Made by a program: the position numbers and the translations under genes. This document shows, piece after piece, positions 1-9,555 of a DNA stretch of 64,000 nucleotides; within the stretch, counting starts at the first letter, position 1; each line of letters starts with the position of its first letter. This stretch comes from Peromyscus leucopus. Its lineage: Eukaryota > Chordata > Mammalia > Rodentia > Cricetidae. The notes below the pieces were generated by a model that saw nothing but the letters and a program-made list of their open reading frames with translations, was not told the origin of the DNA and ran no database searches. Location: contig NC_051071.1 of assembly GCF_004664715.2 (NCBI RefSeq), forward strand, positions 4,613,501 to 4,677,500. Direction: 5' to 3'.

Positions 1-352
1 GCTTACTACTGAAGTCCTGCAGCTTCTCCATGCCTGCCTGGACTTCTCTCTGTCTCTCAGCTCCCCCTTGGAGCTTATCGGAACTCGCTCCAGCAGAATT
101 TGTCTTGCAACCCTTTCTCCTTTCCCCTTTGGACTCGGTGATCTCATTAAAGCTCCACTGTCTTACTACAAATGACTTGGCCTCATACGGCTCAACGGGC
201 AAAGATGGCCCACTTGATTTCAGATTTTCTCATATGCTAACAACTTCTGCCACCGCACAAACAAATGGCCACAGAACCTCTTAGACCTATGCCTTTTCTG
301 ATTCTCCACTTCTAAGTCTCTCATCTCTAAGGGTTCTCTACTTTCAACTCTT
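1..352. other. Unassigned sequence ending in an A-run
   Basis: I do not recognise a gene or a repeat family here. It abuts the 26-base A-run at 353-378, so it could be the 3' end of a retro-inserted sequence on the + strand that is cut by the window start. Short open frames are present but show no family resemblance. Confidence 0.3.
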
Positions 353-378
353 AAAAAAAAAAAAAAAAAAAAAAAAAA
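353..378 (+). repeat. Poly(A) run
   Basis: Twenty-six consecutive A residues. It is either a simple repeat or the tail of a retro-inserted sequence lying to its left. Confidence 0.9.
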
Positions 379-484
379 CCTTATCTCTACAATTTCCCTG
401 CTCTCAAAAAATTTCTTAGAACTATGCTGTAAATATCTCACAATTTGTAAGTTCATTGGGTATGATTAAAAAATCTGTAACAAT

Positions 485-652
485 GGGCGTGATGGCACAC
501 TTCCTTAATCCCAGCACATGGGAAGTAAGGCAGGCAGATCTCTGTGAGTTCAAGGCCAGCCTAGTCTACAGTGAGTTCCAGGACAGCCAGAGCTGTTACA
601 CAGAGAAACCCTGTCTTAAAAAAAAAAAAAAAAAAAAAAAAAGGGAAACAAG
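485..652 (+). repeat. B1 SINE
   Basis: 7SL-derived B1 in sense orientation, with the box words TAATCCCAGCAC, GAGTTCAAGGCCAGCCT and AGAGAAACCCTGTCTT followed by 25 A. The word AAAATCTGTAA occurs before it (470-480) and after the tail (653-663), giving a probable 11-bp target-site duplication. A transcriptionally inert insertion is expected. Confidence 0.9.
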
Positions 653-663
653 AAAATCTGTAA

Positions 664-2040
664 TAAAATTTAGCTTAAAACTTATAATAAAAGGATTATA
701 ATTTAAAAAGCGATACATGGGTAATCTTATTTTGCTACAACATTCTATATATAATTCAACTCTTGTTTAGAATATATTATATATGTCACTTGGGTTCAAC
801 TCTTATTTAAAAAGTAGATATACTTTTTAAAAGATACTTTTAAGTAACAACCATGTGATTCACCTCCACTCTGGCAGATGACCTCACTAGGATGAATGCA
901 AACCTGTGGCTGGCAGCCATCTTTACTGAGATTAAAAAGAGTCCACACAACAGGGATAAAACTGTGAAATCTTAATCTTATAAAAGCTACTCACTTGTAA
1001 ACTGCTAAAGATAATTAAGACATGCAAGTTAATGCATAGTTGCCTTATAAATGATCAAATTCTTTAATGTTCTCAAAACTATATTCTTAGTCATGCTAAA
1101 TACAAATGTAGTTCACTTATTTTTATTTTTATTTATTTAGCTTCCTGTACATATTTTCAAGGTTAAGCCTAAAGCAAGTAACTAAAAACAAGTAAAGTTT
1201 GCTAAAATTATGTATGTGTAATGGATAGAGGTTCTCAAACTCTTCGGAGATATGAATATAGCATTTAAAGTGTTTAATAAAAAAGCTTCCCATGATAGAC
1301 AGAAATGCCAGATCCTGGTGGCAGCCCTCAGGTCTCCAAAGAAGACAGCTCCACCTGAATCATGGTAACACTAACCACTGGGAAAAACTGCCTCCTGTCT
1401 CACCTGCTGCCAGGGCTCTGCCCACACTGTGGACACTGGGTTGACTGCCGTATGTACTCTGCCTCATCCTAGCAGGTCAGTTTTCCCAACTTCCTCCTCC
1501 ACAGGAAAATCTCTCCCACCTTCTGAGTCTGGCAGCTGAAGACTGGTGCTGCCCTGCACAGCAGCTGCAGGTGTAATGCTGTCCTGTGTGACAGCCAAAG
1601 GTCTACAACCTCTGTCCCCTAATGAAGGCACCATAGGAGCCTAGGGTAACCATCCAGGTATCAGTAAGACACTGTTATTTCAATTGATACACAGGCCATT
1701 TGGATTATACTTCCTGTTATAATTTATCTTTCTCAGATCTCTAATGATATTGACAACCAACTATAAATTTATGTTGAGAGCAGCAAGCAAACCAGCTCCT
1801 TCCCAAAGGCTGCAGCTGCCTTGTTAGTTCACTTGTATAGAAAATCAAGCCTCAGGCCTCACTTTTCTAGAGTTATTAGTTTCCTGCTGAGAAAGGCAGA
1901 CCTAGACACAGTTTACCTTGCTTGCAGACTTCACGCTGAAAGAGATAACTTACAGAAAGGGTTTCCAAATAACTTTTTACTATTCCTTTTATATTGCACA
2001 ATTACAGAATATCACAGTTTCTTGTATAACTCAGTTTATC
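664..2040. other. No gene recognised
   Basis: AT-rich up to about 1300, then a more GC-balanced block (1300-1650), then AT-rich again. No SINE, tRNA, CpG island or convincing exon is seen. The right part may be old LTR sequence continuous with the tandem units that follow. Confidence 0.4.
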
Positions 2041-2500
2041 CAAATAGCTAAATCTTAGCAAAGTTAGCAAAGACAAAGAGGCTAGACATGTATCTTAAAT
2101 TCATTTACTGTTACCCTGAGTAGATCTTAGAAATGTATAAACCTTATTTATCAAACATATGTTGTTCCTTGTTTAAATTTTCAAGAAACCTGGTGTTGAA
2201 CAGTTAGTAACCACAAAAGTAGTTAGACATACATTTCTAAGTCAGTTTCTATTAAGCTGAGTAGACCTTTATAACTTTAAGAATTCATAAACCTTATTTA
2301 TCAAACAAGCCTTATTTAAAGATATGTTGTTCATTATCTAAAAATTTTCTAGAAGCCTGGTATTGGGCAATTAGTAAAGATGTAAGTAGTTAGACACACA
2401 TCTCTAAGTCAGTTTTGTTTTGTTTTGTTTTTGTTGTTCACCTGAGTGTATCTTTACAACCCTAGGAATTTCTTAATCCAAAATGTTTTGGAGATCTGCT
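2041..2500. repeat. Diverged tandem repeat, units of about 140-185 bp
   Basis: Units share the order CTGAGTAGA, then ATAAACCTTATTTATCAAAC, then ATATGTTGTTC, CCTGGT, TTAGTAA and TAGTTAGACA. CTGAG unit starts fall at 2116, 2257 and 2442. A partial unit (GTTAGCAAAGACAAAGAGGCTAGACATG) precedes the first, and the last is truncated. Tandem units of this kind occur in some rodent ERV LTRs, so this may be part of an LTR; the family is not identified. Confidence 0.7.
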
Positions 2501-3686
2501 GTTGCTTCCTTACTGTAAAGGGAGATACACTAATGAAGTTTTGTAATTGTTGCTTTGGTTGGTTTATACCACATAGTCATCTTAACTAAGATGGTGGTGA
2601 GGTTACATTGTATGTGCTCTTATGTACTGCGCCAAGGTGTGGTTGAGGAGGCTTATTGTAGATATGAGGGAGAGCACAGTCAGAGGCATCTGGAAGGGTC
2701 CAGATGAACTGGGCCATGAGAGAAGGGAGTGGCAAGAGAGAAAGAGAAGAAAGAAGGAGCAAAGAGGGTACCTGGGAGCCAGGAGAGCCAAGAGGCCACA
2801 TAGCCAACATAGCTGAGTTGAGGGAAGGAAAGTGAAGCTGAGGGATTGGAGATGCTTAGGGTAGGGGGCAGGGTATGCCAGCCTGGATGACTCTGTAACA
2901 GGTACTTGCAATGCTAAGAGATGCTGGGAGAACCTGGAAGCCAGCATCTGCTTTGATATGTTAAATCAGTTAGCATTTGTCTCAGGTTTCTTTGAGACCT
3001 AATGGCAGTCATATATCTTCCTTTTAATTAAGACAGGCAAAGATTGTTCTTGACCAGAGAACTTTGCCTAACACAGTAGTTCTGGAAACAGAAAATAAAA
3101 TGGCCCCTGATACTCTCAATTTCTCTGGTTCAACAGTCAGAGTCAGGGATGGGTTAAGCACCTGTGAGTTTAACTGGAGATACTATCCCTAAAGAGAAGA
3201 AAATAGACCCAACTCAGCTGGTTTGGGTTCTAATAAAAAGATGACAGAGGCTCTAGACATTGTTGCAAGACTCAGTTCAGTTCAATTCCATCTGTCACTC
3301 ACCGGAAGGAGCTCTGTGACGAGGCAGAGGAAGCCAGGGAGTTAGGAGACTTGGTCCTGCCTGTCCCTGCAGCTGCTGCATATCTATGGTGGCAGTTTTC
3401 TGATTTAATCTCCTTGGCTGGTTAGTTAGGGTATTGATCATCTGCAAAGTCTTCATTAGTTTCAATATAATACAATTTGACATTTATGCCTAAATCTGGG
3501 TTATTGAACTGCAAGTTTGAATAGCCAGCAACAACTAGCTGCATGTCATTCAGTTGTTCAAATGACCAATACAACTAGGTTAAAATCATGTGCTGATTAT
3601 TCCAGAATCTTGATCATTTACTGGCTTAACCATGAGTCTGTCTTTTTGATTGATTTAAATACATTTGAAAATTCTATAGTTAGTTT
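2501..3686. other. No gene recognised; possible old LTR remainder to about 2990
   Basis: 2680-2850 is purine-rich (GA-rich). 2540-2990 could be the rest of the LTR-like element starting upstream, but I see no defined TG...CA ends. No credible exon is present; the overlapping short open frames lie on both strands. Confidence 0.35.
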
Positions 3687-3850
3687 GGGGCTGGAGAGAT
3701 GTCTCAGTGATGAAAAGCACTTGCTGCTCTTCTAGGGGACCTGGATTTGGTTTCTAGCACTCACAGTGGACAGCTCACCACTGCCTGTAACTCCCAGCCT
3801 CAGGGGATCCAGCACCCTCTTCTAGCTTCTATGAAAACTATCATACACAT

Positions 3851-3851
<1 letters not shown>
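3687..3851 (+). repeat. B2 SINE
   Basis: tRNA-derived B2 in sense orientation. It begins GGGGCTGGAGAGATG and keeps the A-box/B-box region (AAAAGCACTTGCTGCTCTTC and GGTTTCTAGCACTCAC), then leads into the CA microsatellite that often grows in B2 3' parts. Confidence 0.88.

Positions 3852-3902
<51 letters not shown>
3852..3902 (+). repeat. (CA)n microsatellite
   Basis: About 25 uninterrupted CA dinucleotides at the 3' part of the preceding B2. Confidence 0.97.
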
Positions 3903-3903
<1 letters not shown>

Positions 3904-4689
3904 CTGCATGCTCATTTCTTAAAAATACCATGGTTAAAACAGCTTTAAGAAAGTAAGCATAACCCTCCTTGGCAGTTGTGTTCCATCACATCATCTGGCT
4001 GCTTTACAGCCATCTTGACTAGTACCACATGGTTATTTTGAAAATTCTCCTCCACTTGTGTATCTGATGCCTTGCTTTTTCATATTTGCAACTCCTACAT
4101 CTCTGTCCAGTCTCCAAAGGTTAGTTTCTCAGTGTTTCCTCTCAGACCTTTCCCTGTAACTGTATCTGCTGTCCTTGGAGGATTTCATTCTCATCTACAT
4201 ATAGTGGTAAATATACCAAACTGGTTTGGGTGGTGGCAAGGAGGGCTGATTTGTAGTGTATGCTGATGTCTGTGGTGTGCATATTTTCATGCAGCCAATA
4301 ACAGGCTACCAAACACTGACCATGGGGTAGGGAAAAGATCTAGCTAGCTCCAGCATGCCACCTTATCTGTCATTTCCACTGCCATCTACATGCTGACATC
4401 CATCTGTTGATATTCCCATGCCAGCAGCAGAAGCAGCAGCAAGATGAGAAGGCAGAGGCCAAACACAATGAACTTGTAGCTCAACTAGGGGATACTGTAA
4501 AGCAGGACACTGGAAAGAGCAGCTTCCAGTATGTTATTATCCTATAGTAACAAGTGTGCTAGGGAAGACTAACCTTATGTTATGTCTCTTGGGGCCTGGG
4601 TATACTCCTGGATTACACTTCAATATTTTGGTTATCTAAAAAGAATCTTATGCCCTCAAAATGACTCATTCTGTATTCTGTGAACCTCC
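3903..4689. other. No gene recognised
   Basis: Mostly unique-looking sequence. A small CAG-type cluster (GCAGCAGAAGCAGCAGCAAG) sits near 4423-4442. No splice-flanked open frame is convincing. Confidence 0.4.
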
Positions 4690-5060
4690 ACATACAGTTA
4701 GTCACAAAGCACTGCCAGTTCTGTCTCCCAATTTTTTCTTGAATTCATCTTCTCATGTTCATAGCCATTCCCTCACTGCAGGCCCTCATTCTGTCTCAAT
4801 TGCTTTGCTTGGAGACTCTCCCAACCAATGCCCTTGACCCTGTCACATTCCTAATCAGTTTATGCACTGCCTTGTTACAGAGCAATTGTCAAACAGAAAG
4901 TTACTTCAGTTGCTCTTTTGCTAAAAATCCCTCAGAATAAAATCCAGATTCCTTAGGGCAGCACAGATGCTCCTTCATGGTCTACCTGTTAACTCTTTTC
5001 TAGGCGAGGTTATCTAGAGATCAAAGGATGACTTGGATATCCCTACCTTCTTCTCCACCT
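4690..5060 (+). repeat. L2 LINE fossil (3' region)
   Basis: CAGAATAAAATCCAGATTCC followed by GCTCCTTCATGGTCTACCTG matches the order and wording of the L2 3' region (AGGATAAAGTCCAAACTCC ... CCTCCATGATCTGGCC). It is heavily diverged, so edges are soft. No coding capacity remains. Confidence 0.5.
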
Positions 5061-5134
5061 TATGTAGTTTTAAACTTTCATGGCTTTCTTCCATTATGAT
5101 GCTCACTTCTGGTTTTCGTCTTCAGTTTGTGGAG

Positions 5135-5210
5135 TTTTTTTTTTTTTTTTTTAAGGAAAGAGTTGGCACTAATCAAACCAAGGGCCACAAGTGCTCTACC
5201 ACTGTGATAT
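5135..5210 (-). repeat. ID/B4-type SINE fragment, antisense
   Basis: An 18-T run (tail complement) followed by words matching the reverse complement of an ID/B4 tRNA-like head: AATCAAACCAAGGGCC and AAGTGCTCTACCACTG. Confidence 0.7.
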
Positions 5211-5317
5211 GCCAGTCTCCTCTTCCATATCTGATGGTTTCTTCTTACTACCTTCTCCCTCATCTCCTCCTTACATGTTATTTTTCTCCACTTTAGTCCT
5301 CAGAACTCTTTTTATTT

Positions 5318-5484
5318 TATTGTTTAAAAGATGTATTTATTTGTAACCATGTGTATGGGAGGGCATGGATTCCAGAGGTATCTGACCTGGAACTCAGCCA
5401 CCTGATACGGTGCTGGGCATCAAATTCAGGTCCTCTGGAAGAACAATATATGTTCTTAACCACTGATCTGCTTCTCCATCCCAG
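5318..5484 (-). repeat. B3/B2-type SINE, antisense
   Basis: Reverse-complement B2-superfamily landmarks in order: AAAAGATGTATTTATTT, TCAAATTCAGGTCCTCTGG, AAGAACAATATATGTTCTTA and ACCACTGATCTGCTTCTCC. Confidence 0.85.
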
Positions 5485-5861
5485 AACTCTCTTTTTTAAA
5501 GTCACATATTTCTGTTTTATTCTTCTCCCTAAAGTTGAATTATGCTTTTGCTTCCAGATCAGGCTAATCTTTGCAATACCTGCACAAGTATCTCTTCTCT
5601 GTCTTAAGCTCTGAAGTTGATCAGATTCTCATCTCTGAATACATCTGTATCTCAGTTTGTGTCTCGCGTTATCTTACAGTGTCTTGTAGCAGTTACCTAA
5701 GTCTGCCTGAAGTAGTAGCTTAATACAGCTGTCATTTATTGTTTGTTGCTCACAAGTCTGCAGGGTAGTGGAAATTGCTACTGACCTGATCTGGATTCAG
5801 CAGCTCTTGGCTGAGCTTACTTATATGGACATGAGTTAGGACAAACTGGGGCACCTGGGAA
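5485..5861. other. No gene recognised
   Basis: Possibly more degraded L2 or other old repeat. No exon or RNA gene is supported. Confidence 0.35.
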
Positions 5862-6274
5862 GTTGGCTAGTTTTATGACAACTTGACACAGCCAGAGTCA
5901 TCTGAAAGGAGGGAGCCTCAATGGAGAAAATGCCTTCGTAAGATCAGCTCTAGGTAAGCCTATAGGGCATTTTCTTAATTAGTGATTGATGTGGGTCAGC
6001 AGTCCATTGTGGGTGAGGCCATCACTAGGCAGATGGTCCTGGTTTCTATAAAAAAAAAAAAAAATGTAGGCTGAGCATGAGGAGCAAGCCAGTAAGCAGC
6101 ATCCCTCCATGGCCTCTGTATCAGCTCCTGCCTCCAGGTTCCTTCCGTACTTGAATTCCTGCCCTCACTATTTTTGATGATAAACTGTTATATGGAAGTA
6201 TGAATGAAATAAACCCTTTCCTCCTCTTGCTTTTGGTCATGGTGTTTCATCACAGCAATAGTAACCCAAAGATA
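5862..6274 (+). repeat. Rodent medium-reiterated repeat, family X
   Basis: A roughly 410-bp interspersed repeat. It opens GACAACTTGACACAGCC and contains CATTTTCTTAATTAGTGATT. It carries an AATAAACCCTTTCCTCC block and ends GGTCATGGTGTTTCATCACAGCAATAG. I know it as a common rodent repeat but cannot name the Repbase family with certainty. Other copies here lie at 19092-19492, 44318-44503 and 46259-46655. Confidence 0.75.
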
Positions 6275-6977
6275 CTTGGTATAAATGAGCTCACCCTCTC
6301 TGATAAACTAGTCCTGGTTTATTCAGATGGCAGGCAGGAAGAGCTCCAAATGAGAAAGCAGAAATAATTCAAAGCCTCTTGAGTCCTAGGATTAAAATTA
6401 ATATACCACATCACTTCTACTATGTTCTATTGGCCAGAAGTCACAGAGCCAACTCAAGATGCAGTGATATATACCACTTCTTAATGGAAAAGCTTAAAAT
6501 TCACATTCTAAGAGATGTGGTTATTGAAGGGCTATTGTAGTCACTGTTGCAGGCTACCACATAAGCAAACTTAGAGACCTCCACAATAATAGTAGATAGT
6601 GGTAATGTTAACAATAGTAATTATAATGATGGTAGGTTATGTTTGACAAATATTTAACATATACTTGCCCCAAGCTAATGTCAGGGAAAAGATAGATCTT
6701 GCTTTGTGTTCAAAGCTTTATCATAATCATCTTACTTATGTTGTACACATCAGTTTCCATTGACATCTCTTTTCCTGGTTTATACACAGCTATCTCATCT
6801 TCTGGGCTTCACAAAGTGAGAACTCTGGTATATCTTCCTCCTCTCATAAGAATATCAGTCCTACTGTATTAGGACTCTGTCCTAATGACCTCATCTAGCC
6901 TTACTGAGGCTCTCTCTTCAAATACAGTCACATTGGAGGTTGGAGCTCCACATATGATTGTGAATAAGAGTTGGCTA
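6275..6977. other. No gene recognised
   Basis: AT-rich unique-looking sequence with no recognisable repeat, RNA gene or exon. Confidence 0.4.
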
Positions 6978-7366
6978 TTGTAGTGGTTTGAATGAGAACC
7001 CCCCTCTCCCACTGCCATAGGCTCATATATCTGAATGCTTGGTCCCTACTTGGTGGGACTGTTTGGGAAGGATCAGGAGGTGTGGCTTTGTTGAGGACAT
7101 ATGTCATTAAGGGTGAGCTTTGAAGTTTCAAAAGCCCAGGCTATTCCTAGTTAGGTCAATAACTCATTCTCCCTGCCTCATGCTGTGGATCAAATGTAAA
7201 CTCTCAGCTACTGGTCCAGCATCATGCCTGCCTGCTGCCATGATCCCTGCTCTAATGGTCATAGACTCACCCTCTGAACTTTAAACAAGTACCAAATAAA
7301 TTGCTCTTTTCTAAGTTTCCTTGGTCATGATGTCTCTTGACAGCAATAGAAAAATAATTAAAACAG
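6978..7366 (+). repeat. Rodent medium-reiterated repeat, family Y
   Basis: It opens TAGTGGTTTGAATGAGAAC and contains GCTCATATATCTGAATGCTT and AGGAGGTGTGGCTTTGTTG. It ends TTCCTTGGTCATGATGTCTC with CAGCAATAG. It shares its 3' end wording with family X. Reverse-orientation copies lie at 56027-56340 and 56555-56880. Possibly LTR-like; family name uncertain. Confidence 0.75.
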
Positions 7367-7392
7367 ATGTGGACACAATTTAGTTTCTAATA

Positions 7393-7394
<2 letters not shown>

Positions 7395-7438
<44 letters not shown>
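7395..7438 (+). repeat. (CA)n microsatellite
   Basis: About 22 CA dinucleotides, uninterrupted. Confidence 0.96.
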
Positions 7439-7439
7439 A

Positions 7440-8107
7440 GAATAGCTAGCATTTTTTAAAAGCCAATATTAAGTGTGGAAAACTGGAAGGACAAGAATTC
7501 TTGTGTACTGATACTGAGGCCTTAAATTAGTACTGCCACTTTGTAAAACCATTACATAGCAGAGTCTCATAAAGCTGAATTCATGCTTAGCCTATGACCA
7601 GCATATTTGGCTTCTGGGAATTTTATCTATCTTACAGAAATTCATATGTGCCTTCTCTAAAGGACATGTATTAGCACATCCACAACTATTCATAATTGGA
7701 AAGAACTCAAATGTTTGCTCATAAAAAGGATATATAAATTATGACATATTCATATACTAGGGTATTATACAACTATGAGGTTGAATGAACTCCATCTCCT
7801 TCCCAGTGTCAGCAGGAATACAGTTCATAAGCATAATGCTGACTGATGGAAGCCAGACACAATTCTAATTAAAGTTCAAAAGCAAAACAAATCTCCAGTG
7901 TTAGAAGTCAGGCAGTGAACACTCGAGAGGGAAGTAGTGCCTGGAAGGAGACAGGAGGGAGCCTCGAGGACGCTGGTTAGATATGCTATGATCTGGTTTC
8001 TGGCTACACAGCTGTGTTTAGTTCATGAAAATTCATTGAGCTGAATACTTACATGCATGTTTCAGCACATATTTTATACTTCAATAAAGTTTTCTTTAAA
8101 ATATTCT
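7440..8107 (+). repeat. Ancient L1M LINE fragment (ORF2 end plus 3' UTR)
   Basis: The left part retains the decayed ORF2 tail wording (CAACTATTCATAATTGGAAAG, CATATACTAGGGTATTATAC). The right part follows an old L1M 3' UTR: GATGGAAGCCAGACACAATT, TTAGAAGTCAGG, TTCATGAAAATTCATTGAGC, ATACTTCAATAAAG. It is riddled with changes and encodes nothing. It predates the rodent radiation. Confidence 0.75.
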
Positions 8108-8114
8108 ATAGACT

Positions 8115-8300
8115 CCACATTGTTCTAGAACAATATTCCAATGCTTCTCCCTGGTCTAAGGCCCTTTATAACCTGGTCCCACACCCCCCTTTCCAGCGCC
8201 GTTCCTGCTAACTCTGGCCAAGTCTAGCACAAGCAAGCCATCATTAATACCTACAGTGCACCATGTTCTTCATGGTCCCCAGACTCCATCTCTCATAGCC
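8115..8300 (+). repeat. L2 LINE fossil, left part
   Basis: CAATGCTTCTCCCTGGTCTAAGGCCC and TATAACCTGGTCCCAC follow the L2 3' region. The element is cut by the minisatellite at 8302-8757 and appears to resume at about 8860. Confidence 0.6.
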
Positions 8301-8301
8301 T

Positions 8302-8757
8302 GAGTACTCTCCCCACTTTAGCTGGTTGGTCAACTCTGTTTCTGAGTACTCTCCCCACTTTAGCTAGTTGGTTAACTCTTTCTGAGTACTCTCCCCACTT
8401 TAGCTAGTTGGTCAACTCTTTCTGAGTACTCTCCCCACTTTAGCTAGTTGGTCAACTCTTTCTGAGTACTCTCCCCACTTTAGCTAGTTGGTCAACTCTG
8501 TTTCTGAGTACTCTCCCCCACTTTAGCTAGTTGGTCAGTTCTGTTTCTGGGTACTCTCCCCACTTTAGCTAGTTGGTTAACTCTGTTTCTGGGTACTCTC
8601 CCCACTTTAGCTAGTTGGTCAACTCTGTTTCTGAGTACTCTCCCCACTTTAGCTAGTTGGTTAACTCTGTTTCTGAGTACTCTCCCCACTTTAGCTAGTT
8701 GGTTAACTCTGTTTCTGAGTACTCTCCCCACTTTAGCTAGTTGGTCAGTTCTGTTTT
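8302..8757. repeat. Minisatellite, 11 copies of a 40-42 bp unit
   Basis: Direct units start GAGTACTCTCCCCACTTTAG (twice GGGTACTC). They begin at 8302, 8344, 8384, 8424, 8464, 8506, 8549, 8591, 8633, 8675 and 8717. Units 2-4 are 40 bp (ending AACTCTTTCT); the others are 41-43 bp (mostly AACTCTGTTTCT). Copies differ at only a few sites (CAACTC/TAACTC/CAGTTC). The 42-bp copies keep a reverse-strand frame open as a 14-residue repeat, which is a by-product of unit length and not evidence of a gene. Confidence 0.97.
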
Positions 8758-8859
8758 AAATGGTAAAAAGCAGGTTGAGTATCAGGATTCTCTACCAGTA
8801 TCTACCAGAAAAATTTTCCTCAGTGCACACAGTTCTGGACAATTACTGTTCTGTTTCTC

Positions 8860-9040
8860 CTAACAGCCTGTGTGTACTTGCCCATAATCCATTGCAATGT
8901 TATTGTTGGTCTAAGAGCTGTCTTTTCTGCAAAGTGTCATGAAAGCAAAGACTGTATCTTTTATCTTTGTATATGTAACATAGAAGACAACATCCTGCAC
9001 ATAGCAAATGCCCACTATATGACCAGAATATGAAAAGTAA
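8860..9040 (+). repeat. L2 LINE fossil, 3' end
   Basis: CAAAGACTGTATCTTTTATCTTTGTAT and CCTGCACATAGCAAATGCCC match the L2/MIR-type CORE 3' end (CAGGGACTGTATCTT ... GGCACATAGTAGG). It probably continues the element interrupted by the minisatellite. Confidence 0.6.
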
Positions 9041-9307
9041 CAAGGTTAATGACATTTAGCTTACAGCCAAGTACAGCCAACCTTTTGACACTGCACCATG
9101 GTGTTGTCATATACAAAGTTCAGACACTACTAAACTGCATAACCAATTTCCAAAAAAAAAAAAAGTTGTAATGTTTTAAGAAATTTGTGATGGGGTGTGC
9201 ATTTGCAACTATCCTTGACTACACAAAGCCCAGGGCAGTAGGTTGAACACACTGCAAGGACATTTTAGTTTTGTTACAGAATTTGTCTTTAGCCAGTTTT
9301 GTAAGAA

Positions 9308-9309
<2 letters not shown>

Positions 9310-9361
<52 letters not shown>
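9310..9361 (+). repeat. (TG)n microsatellite
   Basis: About 26 TG dinucleotides directly 5' of a degraded B1-like SINE. Confidence 0.97.
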
Positions 9362-9364
<3 letters not shown>

Positions 9365-9371
9365 GAAACTA

Positions 9372-9555
9372 GTTGGGTATAGTGTCCCACACTTATAATC
9401 CCAAAACTTGGGAGGTGAATGCAGGTAGGAGAACTAGAAGAGTTTAAGGTCATTTGGGGCTACATATTAAATTGGAGGTTAAAGCCAGGCTGGAATACAT
9501 GAGATCATACCCAAAAGAAAAAAAAAGAAAGAAAGAAAGAAAAGAGAGAGAGAAA
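9372..9555 (+). repeat. Old B1-like SINE with (GAAA)n tail
   Basis: A diverged 7SL-type SINE (GTTGGGTATAGTGTCCCACA, TTATAATCCCAAAACTTGGG, AAAGCCAGGCTGG). It ends in an A-rich tail that grew into AAAG/GAGA repeats at 9518-9555. Could be RSINE1/B4 rather than true B1. Confidence 0.7.

Noticed and set aside
3687..3851. tRNA gene.
   Set aside because: A-box/B-box resemblance comes from the tRNA-derived B2 SINE; the same applies to all B2/B3 and ID/B4 copies.
8492..8731. Repeat protein of 14-residue units on the reverse strand.
   Set aside because: It is the translation of the 42-bp minisatellite; the frame breaks wherever the 40-bp units occur.
8302..8757. CRISPR array.
   Set aside because: Units are directly adjacent with no unique spacers, and the genome is mammalian.
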